A DNA stretch of 64,000 nt from Flavobacterium profundi (GTDB lineage: Bacteria > Bacteroidota > Bacteroidia > Flavobacteriales > Flavobacteriaceae): positions 62,001-126,000 of the forward strand of contig NZ_VDCZ01000010.1 in assembly GCF_006491645.1 (NCBI RefSeq), read 5' to 3'. Shown here one piece after another: positions 62,354 to 64,000 of the stretch (its first letter is position 1; every line of letters starts with the position of its first letter). The position numbers were made by a program, and so were the translations under genes. The notes under the pieces were generated by a model that saw only the letters and a program-made list of their open reading frames with translations, was not told the origin of the DNA and did not search any database.

Positions 62354-64000
62354 TTATTCCTTAATAAATTTCTTAGTGATTTTTTCCTTATAAGTATTCA
62401 ATTCAACTACAAAGATTCCTGTATTTAATGAACTGATGTTAATTTGGTCATTCTTAATTTGTCCTTGTAATACTAATTGACCCATAACATTATATATCTT
62501 ATAATCTTTCATACCATCATTAGAAATTACATGTAAAACATTTCCTTTAACTGGATTTGGATACATTACAAAATCTACACCTTTACTTGTTTCTGTAATG
62601 GTAGAAACCTCAGTTACTAAACCAGTTGTACCCACACAGAAGTTTGTTGACTCACTTGAACCAAATGAACCACCACTAGCTAAAGTTGTTCCATTAGAAG
62701 TGACAGAATAACTTCCGTTTCCATAAGAACAGCAAATTCCATCACCATAGCTGTCGTTAATTTTAAAAGTATAACATCCAGCAGCTAAACATTTCGTAAT
62801 TGTTAATGAAGAGCCATCAGCTTGACTACCGTAAGTTCCTCCAGACTCAACCACCTGTCCGCTTGAATTCAAAATCTGCCAGCTTGTTTCTTCTGGATAA
62901 TTATCAAATACAAAATTGATATTCACATTGGTACATGTTGGTGGATTTACGGTTCCAGTTGATAAGGCCACATCATCCACAGCAATATCTCCTTGCCAAG
63001 TACTTCCAGTTGTTCCAACAAATCGTAATTGAACAGTTGAACCTGTGTAAGTAGCTAAGTTAACAGAAGCAGATAACCAAGAATTACCTTGGTTCCCAGA
63101 TTTTGTCCAAAGATCGGTCCAAGAAGTTCCATTTGTACTTGCTTGTAATGTTAATCCTCCCATACCAGCTGCTCCATACATATGATATTTAAAGGTAAAA
63201 GTTGCTGCTGAAGCGCTACTTAAATTATAACATGGTGAGTTTAATATTGTCTTTTTATTAGAATAATTAGGGCTAGAAGCTTCTACGTATACATAATAAG
63301 AACCTTGAGCAGCACTTGATGGTCCTGTACCACTTGAAGGAGTACCATTCGCGTCAACAATCCAATCGAAATCATCTCCAGAACCTTGTGTCCAAGCTCC
63401 CAAAGTATTTTCAAACCCTTCAGCATAAGGGTATGAAGTAATTGTAGTTGAACAAGTAGTTCCACCACCACCTCCGCCACCAGAGTATGCCGCACCAACA
63501 CCTACGGCATAGAATGCATTAGTTGTTGCTATTACTTCAGCTGAACCAGCTCCATATAAATCAGTAGCTGCTTGTATACCATAAGTTCTTGCGTTTGCAA
63601 ATGTAGAGTTAGCAGAAAGATAAACACTTTCTAAACGATACGCAATTTTTGCAGCTTTATCAATTCCAATTCCAGTTACGCTATATGTATTTCCAATATC
63701 ATTAGTTCCCGATTTACCAACCGTTAAAATATAAAACCAGTGATTTAAGACACCACTATTTCTATGCACGCCACAATAGTCATTCGATTGCGTAGGCGTT
63801 CCACAATTAGGATTTGTCCAATAGGTTCCGCCATATGTATCTGGTTGTCCTTCACTATTTGGATCACTCATAGAGCGAAGCGCTAAATGTCCTGAGCGTC
63901 TTTCAATATCCTCACCAATTAACCAAGTACTTTTATTTGGAGCCGCATAATACTCTACAGCTGCTCCCCAAATATCTGAAAAAGCTTCATTTAAAGCTCC
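62354..64000 (-). CDS. secreted M4 (thermolysin-like) metallopeptidase with MAM and T9SS sorting domains, 5'-truncated
   Basis: The frame is open to the window end, so 548 C-terminal residues are present. At the edge, GALNEAFSDIWG holds the third zinc ligand (Glu, codon at 63988-63986). VHRNSGVLNHWFYIL holds the catalytic histidine (codon 63766-63764), as in thermolysin His231. Then come a Gly-rich linker, a MAM domain (YPYAEGFENTLGAW to GDIAVDDVAL), and a Cys/Gly-rich module (INDSYGDGICCSYGNGSY). A type A T9SS domain (YPNPVKGNVLHVISNDG to KKFIKE) ends the chain. The HExxH motif, propeptide and signal lie beyond the window. It is an extracellular protease. Confidence 0.93.
   Translation of the reverse strand, partial: GALNEAFSDIWGAAVEYYAAPNKSTWLIGEDIERRSGHLALRSMSDPNSEGQPDTYGGTYWTNPNCGTPTQSNDYCGVHRNSGVLNHWFYILTVGKSGTNDIGNTYSVTGIGIDKAAKIAYRLESVYLSANSTFANARTYGIQAATDLYGAGSAEVIATTNAFYAVGVGAAYSGGGGGGGTTCSTTITSYPYAEGFENTLGAWTQGSGDDFDWIVDANGTPSSGTGPSSAAQGSYYVYVEASSPNYSNKKTILNSPCYNLSSASAATFTFKYHMYGAAGMGGLTLQASTNGTSWTDLWTKSGNQGNSWLSASVNLATYTGSTVQLRFVGTTGSTWQGDIAVDDVALSTGTVNPPTCTNVNINFVFDNYPEETSWQILNSSGQVVESGGTYGSQADGSSLTITKCLAAGCYTFKINDSYGDGICCSYGNGSYSVTSNGTTLASGGSFGSSESTNFCVGTTGLVTEVSTITETSKGVDFVMYPNPVKGNVLHVISNDGMKDYKIYNVMGQLVLQGQIKNDQINISSLNTGIFVVELNTYKEKITKKFIKE

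Overview
The window is an AT-rich stretch of a Bacteroidota chromosome, almost certainly from a Flavobacteriaceae member close to Flavobacterium. The evidence is C-terminal type IX secretion (T9SS) sorting domains, many TAnnTTTG promoter elements of the kind used by the Bacteroidota primary sigma factor, paired DUF1800/DUF1501 genes, DUF5686 and DUF5687 proteins, a prokaryotic CCDC81/SPOR protein, class I fumarase, and lipoproteins whose first residues look like surface-export signals. I see no insertion sequence, prophage or CRISPR array. No stretch without a gene exceeds 300 bases.

Layout. 1-1725 (minus) is a TPR sensor histidine kinase cut by the window edge. 1.8-3.9 kb is a uppP-truB-outer membrane protein operon. 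4-7.4 kb is the DUF1800/DUF1501 pair. 7.4-10.4 kb holds a thioredoxin-like protein, a patatin, pyrH and frr. 10.5-19.1 kb runs DUF5686, an MMPL/RND transporter, asnS, rpoN and a divergent PAP2-like membrane protein. 19.1-22.3 kb (minus) is a TolQ/ExbB-type, membrane protein, ExbD, ExbD cluster plus a small beta-barrel protein, followed by tRNA-Ser(GGA). 22.5-25.5 kb (minus) is TatD, an acyltransferase and L-asparaginase.

25.6-33.2 kb is the most unusual region. An ECF sigma factor and a membrane anti-sigma-like TPR protein face, across 186 bp, a four-gene operon: a lipoprotein, a PKD/beta-barrel outer membrane protein, a signal-peptide TPR-CHAT (caspase-like) protein with a C-terminal membrane anchor, and a retropepsin-like aspartic protease. 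Two 35-bp elements with identical ends and diverged middles lie in the intergenic region like tandem ECF promoters. A primary-sigma promoter for the sigma gene overlaps the distal one. This is the best candidate for a little-described system.

33.2-38.7 kb (minus) is sucA-sucB (2-oxoglutarate dehydrogenase) followed after 1 nt by a lipoprotein gene with a strong hairpin in its signal-peptide codons. 38.8-40.7 kb has a small outer membrane protein, a hypothetical protein and a polyprenyl diphosphate synthase. 40.8-47.6 kb is a TetR-controlled TolC/MFP/RND efflux operon with a near-perfect palindromic operator over its promoter. 47.6-51.5 kb holds a PaaE-like reductase, a DUF5687/ABC ATPase pair and an acyl-CoA thioesterase. 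51.6-55.2 kb has the CCDC81/SPOR protein and an OmpR-type two-component system facing a DUF1573 gene, with helically phased direct repeats between them. 55.3-62.3 kb has ogt, two class C beta-lactamase-like hydrolases, a DEDDy exonuclease, a SpmA/SpmB-like membrane protein and class I fumarase. 62.4-64 kb (minus) is the C-terminal part of a T9SS-secreted M4 metallopeptidase, cut by the window end.

Most genes are conserved housekeeping or envelope genes. The main regulatory interest is in the ECF/CHAT locus, the TetR operator, the response-regulator repeat array, the rpoN promoter hidden in a hairpin loop, and the hairpin at the start of the lipoprotein gene behind sucB.
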